Source of the DNA: Aricia agestis
Taxonomy: Eukaryota > Arthropoda > Insecta > Lepidoptera > Lycaenidae
DNA: 64,000 nucleotides
NCBI RefSeq assembly: GCF_905147365.1
Contig: NC_056420.1
Coordinates: 6,520,001-6,584,000, forward strand
Direction of reading: 5' to 3'
Shown here piece after piece: positions 11,076 to 22,497 of this stretch (the first letter of the stretch is position 1; each line of letters opens with the position of its first letter). A program made the position numbers and the translations under genes. The notes under the pieces are model-generated. The model was not told the origin of the DNA and ran no database searches. It saw only the letters and a program-made list of their open reading frames with translations.

Positions 11076-11571
11076 CTGAGACGATTATTAATAAATAAAT
11101 TGTAATTAAATGAAGATTTTGCCATAAGTCTATTATGTGTCAAACTCTTTATTTTTACGAGTAAGTTTATTATTATTTATTAATGTCCTATCTCTAAGAA
11201 CGGCCGTTTGTCATGCAGAATAATAAAAATAAAATATCAAACCAACATTCTTGTTTTATAGTGGCTTAAGAAATCTTTACAAATTTTCCCTCGCTTTCTC
11301 CTGAGAGATTTTCTGCGTAGTGCGTTACCTGACATTTATTACACCGGGCAGGCGTTGTGTTTACGACTGTACTGATGGAAATCGCGCTTATAGAACGCAA
11401 CAGTACCTCCCCTGTAGGTAATAAAATTAATGAGGTGGGATAGGCGAGTGATATACAACTACCGAGACATTTTCCATTAATAGAACTGATAAAGAACTGT
11501 AAGCATCTGGAAGTATAACGTTCGTAAAATCTTATCTATAAAATAAAAATGAATTTTAAATTTAAATTTTG
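11076..11571. other. AT-rich stretch, nothing recognised
   Basis: No terminal repeats, tRNA-like head or ORF above chance length. Confidence 0.45.
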
Positions 11572-11574
11572 TTA

Positions 11575-11719
11575 GGGCCTGTTTCACCACTTTCTGATAA
11601 AGTGCCGAATAGGCTATTCACAGCTTTTTTGACAGATTCTCCATACTTTACCTGTCAAGTTAATTGGTGACTGGTAAGTAGCCTATTCGGCACTTATCAG
11701 GAAGTGGTAAAACAGGCCC
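11575..11719. mobile_element. Harbinger-like MITE GGGCCTGTTT, TTA target
   Basis: 145 bp with terminal inverted repeats of about 45 bp (GGGCCTGTTTCACCACTT and its near complement), flanked by TTA at 11572-11574 and 11720-11722. A decayed relative lies at 49939-50084. The exact 3-bp TTA duplication points to PIF/Harbinger. Confidence 0.85.
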
Positions 11720-11722
11720 TTA

Positions 11723-11879
11723 GGCCCGTATTTTTGGTCAGTACTTAAGAAGCGCCTCGCCCTCAAGATACGTTTCAGGCTCTGTGATTGGTTGGCTGTC
11801 AAAATTTGGACCAATCACAGAGGCGAACCGCGCCTTGAGGGCCGAGGCGCTTCTTAAGTACTGACCAAAAATACGGGCC
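11723..11879. mobile_element. Harbinger-like MITE GGCCCGTATTTTTGG, abutting the previous one
   Basis: 157 bp with perfect outer arms GGCCCGTATTTTTGGTCAG and TACTTAAGAAGCGCCTCG of about 38 bp, plus an inner pair around CTGTGATTGGT. Flanked by TTA at 11720-11722 (shared with the preceding MITE) and 11880-11882. Confidence 0.88.
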
Positions 11880-12118
11880 TTAGTCTCTTAAGAGCGCATA
11901 TGACCCTATCTTGACTACATACTCGTACTTTAACCTAGATCTCAAAATCTGTAAGGTCTAGAAAACTGATTTTTTGACACAAGTAACTTCAGTTCATAAA
12001 GATTAAATGCTCAAGACGAAAACACGATTACTCAAAAAATGCTCGATAGTTTCTTTTTTACAATAAACCTTGTTTTAGACACATTTTTGCTTAGATCTTC
12101 GAAGTTTGCTGTCTCTTT

Positions 12119-12460
12119 AACCCCCGACAAAAAAGAGGGGTGTTATAAGTTTGACGTGTCTGTCTGTCTGTCTGTTTGTCTGTGTGTGTATCTGTCCGTG
12201 GCATCGTAGCATCCAAGCGGGTGGACTGATTTTGATCTAGTTTTTTTTGTTTGAAAGCTGACAATTCACAGCGAACTGAATCGAGATAATCAGCGACTTG
12301 GCGGTTGTAGGTTGCAGTTTACTTGGCGGTCCCCCGACACACCGTGATAACAATTATGGACTAAAATATTACTTTACATAGGTTAGGAATTATTTGAACT
12401 TAAAGGCAGTAAACATTATTTCATTACTTTTTAAAGTTGTTTGGCGGGGGTTTTTTTTAA
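12119..12460. repeat. AACCCCCGACAAAAAAGAGG repeat, long copy
   Basis: Left end AACCCCCGACAAAAAAGAGG with a GTCTGTCTGTCTG tract and GTGGCATCGTAGCATCC; right end GTTTGGCGGGGG followed by T8. Related to 19300-19500 (left part) and to the right arm of the foldback at 19881-20258. This repeat type is widespread in arthropods; its class is not clear to me. Confidence 0.7.
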
Positions 12461-12567
12461 TTTCTTAATTTAATTTTATTTAATATCTAAAAAGGTATTG
12501 ATAAAACCAAAATTTGCTCAAAACACTTTTTTCATAATCATTATAGTTCGTCTTTTATTCAAGTAAA

Positions 12568-12660
12568 ACTAACTCGGCGATGATTCCGCGCCGTCCTTTT
12601 TCACCTGGCATATGAAAGACGGGCGTGAGTGTGAAGAGAGAAGGACGATGATGGATTTTT
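12568..12660 (-). repeat. inverted fragment of the 14666 element
   Basis: Reads as the reverse complement of about 14690-14780, sharing TTCACACTCACGCCCGTC and CTTTCATATGCCAGGTGA. The terminal GAGGGCGACTA end is not preserved. Confidence 0.65.
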
Positions 12661-13424
12661 AGAGTCAGGTGACTCGAAAACGACTAAGCCGATTTGGTTT
12701 ATTTTAGTCTTAAAATATTCGTGGAATTCAGGTTATGTTTATATTAGGAGGAGAGTGATACGAAGTTCACAGGGTCATCTTCAAAATTTTCGTGTCGCGT
12801 TGTTTGTTACCAAACTCTCCGGTGTGGCTGGACCGATTGTAATATGTTTGTGTACTTATCCTGTGGGTCTGACAATAGTCTATCAACATATTTCATTTCA
12901 AAATTATACTACGTTCGTGCCTACTTTTCTGAGCCCAAAACCACTCCATGACGACGACTAAAATATGGGAAAATGGCATATGCCGGATCAGCGGGTAATT
13001 ATAGCGTGAAAATACTAAAGATTTATAATATTACTTTCGGAAACAATACCGTGCATAAATCACTGAAATATGCCATTACATAGGGATCAGAAAAGTTGCC
13101 TGGCGTCCATTAAGGTAACTTGGATCGTAAACCATCTGTTCTTAGTCGGGTAAACGCACATGACACATGATAATACCTTGAACAAAAAAGGTATTTTTGA
13201 AGAAAAGAGTGTACGCATCTGACTTTATGCTATGGTCCAAACGGCAAGACGAGGAAAATATTTATATTACGAAATGTCAAAATTGTTATAATAATTAATA
13301 TATTTTAACTTGACTCATTATTTTACCACAATAAGAAAGAAGATTGTGGTAGAACCATAAAGTTTTTTTTTTGGGAGTAGCTTCATTTTGATAAGACAAA
13401 CAACATTTTTATTTGCGAAAAACC

Positions 13425-13515
13425 TTTAAAGTGGTAGCTAACAGACATAGAAAGGATTTCATACTTTGATTTGATGGTCCTAAAATATGGATTGTTCTAT
13501 TTGTAGGACAATGTT
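13425..13515 (+). repeat. dispersed repeat, inverted mate at 45935-46035
   Basis: Shares GGATTGTTCTATTTGTAGG, GTAGCTAA and ATAGAAAGGA with the reverse complement of 45935-46035. Function and class unknown. Confidence 0.55.
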
Positions 13516-13642
13516 ACTCTCAAATTATATAACTATTAACCTACCAATATAAAATCAGCTGGTTAGGGTTCCGTTTTAGGGTTCTGTAATCAACAAAACT
13601 TGGTTGACTACGGAACGTATGGTGAGTATTTTTAACCCTGCA

Positions 13643-13725
13643 TTAAGCCCGCCCCATAAGATCATCGGTGAGTGAGACACAATAGAATAACAATAGATTT
13701 CCAAGAATCCACGATCGAAGGATTA
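13643..13725. repeat. short dispersed repeat with GAGACACAATAGAATAAC, second copy
   Basis: Same unit as 5831-5917, nearly identical from GAGACACAATAG through CCACGATCGAAGGATT. Confidence 0.55.
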
Positions 13726-14665
13726 AGGAAGTATTTTCCACGGAACCAGAAATTTATGAATCATTCTTAATGATGATCAATTCTAATTTATGTTTCAGCA
13801 TTACGAGCTCAAAGATATCCTTTGAAAGTGAGAGGGATAAAGGTAATAAAACAGTAAAACATCCTGCATTTAGATAACTTGGCGTCCATTTTGTTTCTGA
13901 TTCATTAAGCCTTATAATATTTTAGTTAATTAAGCAATCCAATTTCCTTATCAAATGATAACAATGTAGCCATGCTAGGGCTGCCTTAATGAAGATTTTT
14001 ATATAATATTATTTTGTGGAACTTTTGTGTTGTTATTTTAAGTCATGTGTTATGTTAGTTCATGAGAATAAAGAAACAATTTAAGTTAGAATACATTTTT
14101 ACAAACGAGTAAATATATTATGACGTCATAATAATTATTATCATTAACATAGCATGACGAAACAAGAAGCGTGTTATATGGGGTTGTTGATGGAGCATTT
14201 TGGGAAATATTAGACGAAGAAACGTTTTCTTCTTTGAAGTTTTTTTTTAAGGCTTAAAAATATTCGATGAAAAGTCTGTGATATGGTCATATTGTTATTA
14301 ATTTAAAATTACTGATAATGTTAAAAAAGTGATTGTATATAATTCTCAAAGTTTAAGGCGTATCTTATATCGATTTTGTATGAGGGTGAACAACTTTTGA
14401 ATTTAGGAATAAGGAAGGAAGTTGGGAAATCAATAAAAATATATTGAGCTTAATGTATGGAATATCTTATTTCCTTGTAGGAAACAATAAATTACGCAAA
14501 TAAAATTACAATTATTGTTATGGATATAGGTCAATACCTACAGCTACAAATGCTACAATAGTTAACAACAATTTGTAAACTTGATAGTTGTGACAGCTCC
14601 ATAAATTGTGTTGGTACTCGGTACCTATGTATGACTATTTAATTGTCTATATATTACCTATTATC
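13726..14665. other. AT-rich stretch, nothing recognised
   Basis: No gene or inverted-repeat element seen. Confidence 0.4.
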
Positions 14666-15103
14666 TTAAGAGGGCGACTAACCCCAAAAATCAAACATCG
14701 TCCTTCTCTCTTCACACTCACGCCCGTCTTTCATATGCCAGGTGAAAAAGAACGACGCGGATTCATCGCCAAATTAGTTTTTTCTCAATAGCTCGATAAA
14801 TATACAATATTTCGAAAATTTGCTAGGTCGATATCTCAATGATAGGATGTTATACAATGTGTTAAAATATTAACTTAGTTCAATGTACGGTTATGGCAAT
14901 AAATGAAAAATTCGTGAAAATTAGATGCATCTTTGTGATTTTTTTCTATCGAGAAAATTTTAAGATATCATGTTTTTGTTCAGATCGGATTCTCGGAAAT
15001 ATAATGTAGTATCTAATTTTAGAAAATGAAACAATTCGGGGCTTATTTTCAAGTATAAAAATGAATTATAAAATCGACACTTTAGGGCTAGTCGCCCCCT
15101 TAA
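14666..15103. mobile_element. TTAA-flanked element, family GAGGGCGACTA
   Basis: 438 bp including TTAA at both ends (14666-14669 and 15100-15103). Termini GAGGGCGACTAACCCC and, on the opposite strand, GGGGGCGACTAGCCC are inverted. The body is AT-rich and has no transposase. The 61-codon ORF at 14606-14791 is read-through. A partial inverted copy lies at 12568-12660. Confidence 0.75.
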
Positions 15104-15609
15104 CTCTTAAGTCACTAAACCGATTTTGATAGAACCTAATATAAAATACTGGCTAAGGAGAAAGGACATAGGAGTTCCAGTTCCTTAAACGTATTTGGCA
15201 GTGCAGATAATTTTTTAAGAGCAACATGTGGATATTTCAGCTATGAAATCGTAATACAAATCTTGAATTTTACTCAAAAAGAACAATAAAAACTGGTCAA
15301 AATTGTATTCCGACATTTCCAATGCATCTTAAAAGTTCAAACGTACGAATCATACTGTATGTATTGTGTTCAAACAAAAATGCGCTGCATAGTGGTTTTT
15401 CTAACAGCTTACTGTAACGTACACTACTGGAATGTATTCATAGCTGAAACTTGAAAGTCAGCTCGGATAGATTTTCGCGTATTTTCCCGATATTTCCCAT
15501 GGGATCCCCTCTTGCACTCAAAGCTTATTTTATACTCCTTTTATGAAGGTGAAGTGTTAAATTCTTTGTAGTTTATTATAGTTAAATATTTATTAGAACA
15601 TAAATTTTT
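15104..15609. other. AT-rich stretch, nothing recognised
   Basis: Contains one Helitron-like phrase, ACCGATTTTGATAGAACC near 15119, but no termini. No gene. Confidence 0.35.
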
Positions 15610-15890
15610 CCGTGCGAGAGCCATGCTTCGGCATGAATGTGCCGGCTCGACCGGAGAAATACCACGGGCTCACAGAAAACCGGCGTGAAAGAGCGCTTGC
15701 GCTGTGTTTCGCCGAGTGAGTGAGTTTACCAGAGGCCCAATCCCCTCCCCTATTCCCTTCCCTACCCCTCCCCATTACCCTATTCCCTCTTATAAGGCCG
15801 GCAACGCACCTGCAGCTCTTCTGATGCTGCGAGTCCATCAGGTGACCCCTCTTCATCAGGTGACTCGTTTGCCCCCTTATCTCTTATGCA
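15610..15890 (+). repeat. poly(A)-tailed SINE-like element, decayed tail
   Basis: Same family as 10745-11075. Starts CGTGCGAGAGCCATGC; the CATCAGGTGAC block is duplicated and the A tail is replaced by TATGCAATT. The two ORFs over it (15593-15856, 15704-16030) are repeat read-through. Confidence 0.8.
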
Positions 15891-16224
15891 ATTATAATTC
15901 GAATACCTCTACTCGCACGCACACAAACACCGCCAGAGTAAGGGGAGTGTTAGGTTTTTTCGTTACGGAATTTCTTGATTCGGTCGCCACGTTCAAAGCC
16001 CGCACTAAGAGCTATGCAATAGCTATGTAATATTGTTTACGAATTGATTTCAGAAAGAGAAATAATTTAAATCACTTTGCCTTAGTATAGTTTGAAACTG
16101 GACTGATTTTGGTGTTTAGCGTTGACACAGCGTGGGAGGACGTAACTCACCTATTGCTATTTTAGGTGGCAAAAATTGTTTCTGTATAACTGTGCTCTGT
16201 GCTTCCAATACCCTACTACTACTG

Positions 16225-16270
16225 CATTTTTAAGATGTAAGCTTAAGTATAAGCTTACATCTTGAAAATG
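16225..16270. repeat. 21-bp hairpin
   Basis: Arms 16225-16245 and 16250-16270 pair with a single mismatch, loop AGTA; the inner stem is AAGATGTAAGCTTA. No relative in the window. Confidence 0.8.
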
Positions 16271-16303
16271 CTCAAAATAAATCATGCAACAATGAAATAT
16301 CAA

Positions 16304-16644
16304 TTTTTTTTTTTAATGATATAAGGGGGCAAACGAGCAAACGGGTCACCTGATGGAAAGCAACTTCCGTCGCCCATAGACACTCGCAGCATCAGAAGAG
16401 CTGCAGGTGCGTTGCCGGCCTTTTAATAGGGAATAGGGAAATATGAGAGGGTAGGGAAGGGAAGGGAAGGGAAGGGAATAGGGGAGGGTATAGAAGGGAA
16501 TAGGTTAGGGGATTGGGCCTCCGGTAAACTCACTCACTCGGCGAAACACAGCGCAAGCGCTGTTTCACGCCGGTTTTCTGTGAGGACGTGGTATTTCTCC
16601 GGTCGAGCCGGCCCATTCGTGCCGAAGCATGGCTCTCCCACGTA
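16304..16644 (-). repeat. poly(A)-tailed SINE-like element
   Basis: Full-length minus-strand copy: T-tract, ATAAGGGGGCAAACG, an expanded AGGGA array, GTTTCACGCCGG and a terminal GGCTCTCCCACGTA. Confidence 0.85.
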
Positions 16645-17112
16645 CAGAAATTCTAAAAAATATCCACAGCCAAACGTATAGCCTCCTCCTTTTTGGAAGT
16701 CGGTAAAAAATCACAGCCTTTTATATTTCTAGTAGCAAGTTAAGATCGACGATCAGAAAAGAAATATTGTGAGTCGTTTCGATTTACATCGTGAGAACAA
16801 TGCATGTGAGGGAAACCGTTTACTTGGCTTTCCTGTACCCTTGTCAACGATAAAATCAATCTTCGCTGAAAGCCTCTTTGTGCTAGACAAAACCTGCAAT
16901 TATTCGTCGATTGACTACCAAAATGTGAGAGAATTTTCTTTCCGAAGTATTGCTTGGCAAAAATTAATGTTTAAATTTTCCGTAAATACAATAATTGTCT
17001 ACTCAGACGTTTTCATTTTCAGTGACTTGGTTATGTGAAATTTAATTTTACATAATATGGGCGCGTCGTGAATGTAATGGAATTCATAAATTTCCAAGAA
17101 ATGAAAATATAT
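16645..17112. other. unique stretch with an unrecognised 89-codon ORF
   Basis: A plus-strand ORF at 16769-17038 has no domain I recognise and no neighbouring signals such as a splice pattern or codon bias that would support it. Treated as non-coding. Confidence 0.35.
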
Positions 17113-17290
17113 TCATCATCATCATCATCATATCAGCTTACATTCATCCACTGCTGGACATAGGCCTCTCTCAATGAACGCCAAGATGACCGATCTCCTG
17201 CTACTCGCATCCAACATGAGCCCGCAACTAAACGGAGACATCCCACCTAGTTGGAGGTCGACCTACCTAAGCTTCTCCAGCCTTGGTAGA
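17113..17290 (-). mobile_element. 3' end of an RTE-like LINE
   Basis: On the minus strand this ends with (ATG)n and carries the complement of CCACTGCTGGACATAGGCC, a phrase I know as the 3' region of very common lepidopteran RTE-type LINEs. No coding part remains. Confidence 0.6.
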
Positions 17291-17652
17291 AATATTATAA
17301 TAATTTAATATGGGTCAAAACGTCTGCCACCTAAAAAATGTAGGGAAACTTTCAATAAATATTGTCTCGTTGTCTCGCTAAAAACAAGTAAGATAAAGGT
17401 CATAAACAATATGAATATAATGTAAAGAAATAAACATTTCAATGTAACCATAACGACTGCAGTTTATGTGTGTAGCGCTTTACGTTTACAACATAATGAT
17501 CAACTAACAATATGTGCGCTAAGGTATTTTATTGGAAGACGAATAAATGTTATTACCCGCAATTACGGCACAAAGTGTGGATACAATGTGTTCGCAGTAA
17601 GTTAACGATCATCCGTACATTATCTTACAAATAGTTTATTTCATTCGATTTA

Positions 17653-17975
17653 TACGTGGGAGAGCCATGCTTCGGCACGAATGGGCCGGCTCGACCGGAT
17701 AAATACCACACTCACAGCAAACCGGCGTGAAACAGCGCTTGAGTGAGTGAGTTTACCGGAGGCCCAATCCCCTAACCCCTACCCTATTCCCTTCCCTACC
17801 CTCAACTATTCCCTTCCCTTCCCTTCCCTACCCTCCCCTATTACCCTATTCCCTCTTAAAAGGCCGGCAACGCACTTGCAGCTCTTCTGATGCTGCGAGT
17901 GTCCATGGGCGACGGTGCTTTCCATCAGGTGACCCGTTTGCTCGTTTGCCCCCTTATTTCATTAAAAAAAAAAAA
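17653..17975 (+). repeat. poly(A)-tailed SINE-like element
   Basis: Full-length copy with a small deletion in the GCGCTTGCGCTGTG block (only GCGCTTGAGTGAG remains) and an A12 tail. Same family as 10745-11075. Confidence 0.85.
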
Positions 17976-18509
17976 CTACCTTTGTAATCTCAAAATTGCA
18001 ATGCACAGAGTTGTAACCTTTTTTTTTAGTTATATCTGCCCCTTTATGTGAATCCACTATGATGGCAAAGAAAAGCAATATTATGACTGGGATCCTTCAA
18101 ATCTTAATCATGTTTTTTTTAAATAATACCTAAATATTTTTGTCAAAATATTCTCGCCATACTAGGCCTCATTCACGTCATTAATTTATATTTATTTTTG
18201 AATGACATTTAGCGAAATATAGTCATCAAATCGTTATTATCACGTAGGTGGCACAAAGAGTAGACACGTCCTACGGATATTTTAGTATCCAGTATTTATA
18301 GATTTCGGCCTATCTATTTCGGGGAAGCACCCGTTTTGTGACGTCAGCCCGTTACACAATGGACCGTTTAGGATATAGAATGTACGTGCGGTCGCCGGAT
18401 AGAGTAAAATTCCTTGATTGCTCCTTGTCTTTATTGCACGTGAAAAATGGTATATTGCGTAACGCAAGTAAACTAAATTTTCGCATGCTTGGACTTTTCC
18501 AAGCTTGCG
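17976..18509. other. AT-rich stretch, nothing recognised
   Basis: The overlapping 94- and 78-codon ORFs at 18282-18574 run into the SINE that follows, in opposite frames, and have no domain. Confidence 0.4.
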
Positions 18510-18687
18510 CAGGACTGACTTTTTACATGCCCATCCGACGCATGGATCATCTTTCTTGTAAGACAATCAGGTGATCAGCCTGCATTGTCCTAACCAAACT
18601 TGGAAATAGCATGTTTCCAACGCGGGAATCGAACCCACGACCTCAGCGTCAAAAGCCGCGCTCTATACCACTAGACTACGGAGGCGT
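18510..18687 (-). repeat. tRNA-derived SINE (family A), head part
   Basis: On the minus strand: AACGCCTCCGTAGTCTAG, a B-box-like GGTTCGATTCCCGCG, GGAAACATGCTATTTCC, CAGGCTGATCACCTGATT and the GATGGGCATGTAAAAAGTC block, then truncated. Family A recurs at 24328, 27797, 44231, 54133, 55015 and 61669. It is a tRNA-like SINE, not a functional tRNA, since no acceptor pairing follows the B box. Confidence 0.8.
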
Positions 18688-18689
18688 TA

Positions 18690-19299
18690 TGGTACGTACA
18701 TAATGAGTTATGACACGTTTATCACATACATTTGTGTCTTTAAAAACTTCGACATGAAAATTTTATCACACAGTAAAACGACAATACCCAATTCGAACAT
18801 TGGCGACAGGAGAAAAAACAAAGTAATAATTCTCCAGTAACATATTCGGGACAAACATTTGTAGGAGATTGGTGATAAAACTACGAAATATAGGCGTGCA
18901 CTTGACTCACATATTGAGGCCGTTTGTAAGGTCAGGACTCCTGAATGTATGAGATTGAAGTTTTTGTCACCTATTCAAAGGAAAGAATGTTGCTGATTAT
19001 TTTCTTTCGAAGACAGAATTTTGATAAAATATTCAAAAGAAGCCAGAACTCTTGAATCAAGAGGCTTGTGTTTCTCTACGTATGGCAATAATTGGTCACT
19101 GTTAAGTATTTGTATATTAATCCATATATTTTTTTGTTGAATTATGAATCCATTCTTGTTCTTATATAAAATATGATCTAAAGGACATGACTACATTCAT
19201 AACTCGATACGTAATTTTTATGGGATGATACATAAATTTTAAGCATTTGTGCATCAGCGTCCAATTATTTTTGTCAAAGAAAATCTTACAAACTATTTT
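18690..19299. other. AT-rich stretch with a diverged direct repeat
   Basis: About 19095-19225 resembles 21170-21290 in the same orientation: GGTCACTGTTAAG, TTTTTTTGTTGAATTATGAA and ATTCATAACTCGATACGTAA with substitutions. Class unknown; no gene. Confidence 0.4.
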
Positions 19300-19367
19300 T
19301 AACCCCCGACAAAAAAGAGGGGTGTTATTAACCCCTGACAAAAAAGAGGGGTGTTATAAGTTTGACG

Positions 19368-19398
<31 letters not shown>

Positions 19399-19500
19399 TT
19401 GTCTGTGTGTGTATCTGTCCGTGGCATCGTAGCATCCAAACGGGTGCACCGATTTTGATCTAGTTTTTTTTGTTTGAAAGCTGCCATGATCGAGAGTGTT
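19300..19500 (+). repeat. AACCCCCGACAAAAAAGAGG repeat, left part with tandem start
   Basis: The opening AACCCCCGACAAAAAAGAGG and GGTGTTAT are repeated twice in tandem (19300 and 19330), followed by the GTCTGT tract and GGCATCGTAGCATCC; truncated after GAAAGCTGCC. The two ORFs here are read-through. Confidence 0.7.
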
Positions 19501-19880
19501 CTTAGCTATAATTCATCATCATCACCTTGCTCAGTGCTGGACAATCAGGGTTTATCTGGTTCATGAAAGGCCGTTAGCAACTTGTAGTCGTTTGATGGGT
19601 TTTATATTTCATTCTAGTTCGTGACCATTGTGAATATACAATATACGTATACACATAATAATGGAAAGTTGACCTGGAAATGCTGCAGCATCACCTGGAT
19701 TCTATAGGAACCGAGCTTCGTATGAACCCAAAGTGGAGGTTTCATGTTTGGGCTCATATTAACGGCCTCATATAAAAGGACATTGATAGATGGTAATCAT
19801 GAGAATATGAGGAATTATTCTGCACTATAACCAACACAAGTTTAAAAAGTATGAAATAAAATTAAATTAAGAATTTAAAA

Positions 19881-20258
19881 AAACCCCCGCCAAAACAACT
19901 TTAAAAAGTAATGAAATAATATTTACTGCCTTTAAGTTCAAATAATTCCTAACTTGTGTAAAGTAATATTTTAGTCCATAATTGTTGTCAAGGTGTGTCG
20001 GGGGACCGCTAATATAGAGGTTTGATTTTGCATTTAAACAAGTTTAAGGATCAATTCACAGCGATCTGAATCGAGATAGGTAATCAGCGACTTGGCGGTT
20101 GTAGGTTGTAGTTTACTTGGCGGTCCCCTGAAACACCGTGACAACAATTATGGACTAAAATATTAATTTACACAAGTTAGGAATTATTTGAACTTAAAGG
20201 CAGTAAATATTATTTCATTACTTTTTAAAGTTGTTTTGGCGGGGGTTTTTTTTAAATT
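19881..20258. mobile_element. foldback element with about 125-bp arms
   Basis: The left arm (19881-20009), beginning AACCCCCGCCAAAACAAC, is inverted relative to the right arm (about 20130-20253), ending GTTGTTTTGGCGGGGGTT. The arms share TTTAAGTTCAAATAATTCC and AATTGTTGTC. The right arm plus the single-copy centre (CAGCGACTTGGCGG) equals the right half of 12119-12460, so this looks like an inverted duplication of that repeat's right end. Confidence 0.78.
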
Positions 20259-21510
20259 TCTTATTACAGTTATCAAGCATCTTTTAACCGTTGACGATAT
20301 TTACAACATGCACGAGTCGTCACTTTCTCGATCAAACATAATTTACAAACACTCTACTTCAATTCACAAATTCACCACATTTTTCGGCTTTAATGTAATG
20401 TAATAAAGTTTATTGTTTTACTGTCTAACTGGAGTTTGAATTGTATACGTTACGGCGTGCGTTCATTATACGTTTGTAAATTAGGGGAAGGCGTGGTAAG
20501 ATGTGTGTCAAGGAGAGGCCGTACGAACTAGACGTATTTGTGCTAAACTTAATTATGCAAGGTTGCATAAAGGAAAATAGTCGATTTGTTCCGGATTTGT
20601 AGGGGTAAGCCCCCGATCCTCCCTTCAAGTGACTTGAAATTCAAATAACTTGACACTTTACGAACTAGGCTATTATAATATAGGTTTCATTTTCTACTGA
20701 CATTGATTTCGCGACCCAAGCCGCCGCTGCCTTGTAGTGGCGTATAAGAATAGGACTCAGAAAATTCCTCTTAACATAAAAAGGGCAATGTGAATTACAG
20801 CGCCATGTAGCTTTTAGATGACTTTTAAATGAGCCATTCAAAGGAACAGGGTGCCCAATGCCGCGAGTGGCATATCTACCTACTCTTGTGTAGCAAACAG
20901 AATTCAGCTTAGAATCCTTCAGAACCGACGCATCTAACTGCAAGACTCGCTGATGTTAAATCGATAGAAAACGAGTTAGGAATAGAATGTAACAGAAAAT
21001 ATATTTCCAACAGTCAAGTTTTCCGTACGAGTATCTTTCAAATAGTGTGACCGTCCATCGTAGCTTGTAAGTATTTATATTCTGTGATCGTTGTTCTTGT
21101 TCTCTGCCAAGTTTAGTAAATAAGAGTTTAAATAAACAATACTTTGAGAAAAATCATAGGATGTAATATGGTCGCTGTTAAGCATTTGTGTGCAACCCAC
21201 AAACTTTTTTTTGTTGAATTATAAATTGATCTTAAAGATCTAGAGAACGACTGCATTCTTAACTCAATACATAATTTTTTGTGGGTGTCACCAAGCAAAC
21301 ATTTTTTTTTCACGCCAGAGGCACCACCAGCATAGACAGTAAACAAAGCGTTTGATTCGACGTTTGACAACGTTTCTGTCAATATTGATACTATGATGTG
21401 TGCAAGATATAGGATTTTGGGATTCTTTGTTATATGTTCTAATAGCGCCCTCTGCACCGATATTTGCGCAATATATTTCCTTTTGCAATGGAATACTCGC
21501 TCCCAATCAA
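20259..21510. other. mostly unique stretch with an unrecognised 92-codon ORF
   Basis: A minus-strand ORF at 20665-20943 contains RCNSHCPFYVKRNFL and ends in a weakly hydrophobic tail; I do not recognise it and see no start context or splice pattern supporting it. 21170-21290 is the diverged partner of 19095-19225. The ORFs at 21128-21506 have no domain. Confidence 0.35.
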
Positions 21511-21746
21511 AGCTATGTCCACACTATGCGCTTTCGTCTTCAATTTTCGTCATCTTCTTTGATTCAACCTTGGTTTTGGCGCATTCAATAATTGAATGCG
21601 TCAACAAACGCAACGCCAACATTGTCATTTTTGTTTTTTGGATACGGTCAGAGGGCATGCGTCGCGGGCATGACTCACGTTTGCTGTTGACTGCGCTATA
21701 ACGCATGCCATTGACGAACAGAAAAAGGCACAGTGTGGACAAAGCT
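21511..21746. mobile_element. MITE AGCTATGTCCACA, copy 1
   Basis: Termini AGCTATGTCCACACTATGC and, inverted, AGCTTTGTCCACACTGTGCC. The inner right part has GCATGACTCACGTTTGC and GCGCTATAACGCATGCC shared with copy 2. The several ORFs over it are read-through of the inverted repeats. Confidence 0.7.
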
Positions 21747-22026
21747 AATCGCTCATACTTAGAAAAAAACCTTATGGAGCGTCATATTGTCAAAACTTCT
21801 GACATAATAATTAAACAATTTGCGAAACAAAAACAACAAGAAGCTTATCAAATGTCACGGTTATACGGCAGAAAAGGGCTTAATAGACCCTCAGGGCTCA
21901 GACACGTGTTTCGGAAATGCCCGTTTGTCCAAAAACTTTGTTAATCAATCAAAGGGTTTGTCGTAATCATGATATATACAAATGAAACAAACAGTAGGTG
22001 AATAAGTAGTGTTAGGGCCGATGCAT

Positions 22027-22315
22027 TTCTGTTGTACTGAATTGACAGTAATTAGCTTTGTCCACATTGTGCCTTTTTCTGTTCATCAACGGCATGCCTT
22101 ATAGCGCAGTCGCAGCGAAGGTGTGGCATGCCCGTGACGCGCGTCAAAATCCACCCGCGTTGAAAGAAAAGTGTCATAGCGCGCGCTACGATTACAACGC
22201 GCGTTACAGGCATGCCTCACGTTCGCTTTTGACAGCGCTATAAGGCATGCCCTTGATGAACAGAAAAAGGCACAATGTGGACATAGCTAATTACTGTCAA
22301 TTCAGTACAACAGAA
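22027..22315. mobile_element. MITE AGCTTTGTCCACA, copy 2, inside a longer palindrome
   Basis: The inner element (22054-22288) has the same termini as copy 1 with arms over 50 bp (GTGCCTTTTTCTGTTCATCA, GGCATGCCTTATAGCGC). The inversion continues outward another 27 bp on each side (TTCTGTTGTACTGAATTGAC with ACAGTAATT), which copy 1 lacks. Confidence 0.75.
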
Positions 22316-22497
22316 TAAACAGAAAACTTTGATTAGAATGAACCAGTTTCAATCAGCCGTATTACGAAACCGCCTTATTCATTTTGTACTACGTGCTCGT
22401 CTTGGGTAATAACTAATAAGGAAAGTGATAAAAAATAATTGAAATTTGAAAATGCCAATAAAACGGTCGTAACTTTTACAATCGTCGTGGCATTTTT

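Noticed and set aside
18600..18687. Functional tRNA gene
   Set aside because: The A- and B-box-like parts belong to family A SINE copies that continue into the SINE body; no acceptor stem pairs. The same applies to 420-510, 24328-24410, 24655-24729, 44520-44588, 54133-54215 and 61669-61730.
21393..22243. Cluster of 60-100-codon ORFs, two beginning with the same peptide
   Set aside because: The shared peptide is the translated terminal inverted repeat of the AGCTNTGTCCACA MITE family.
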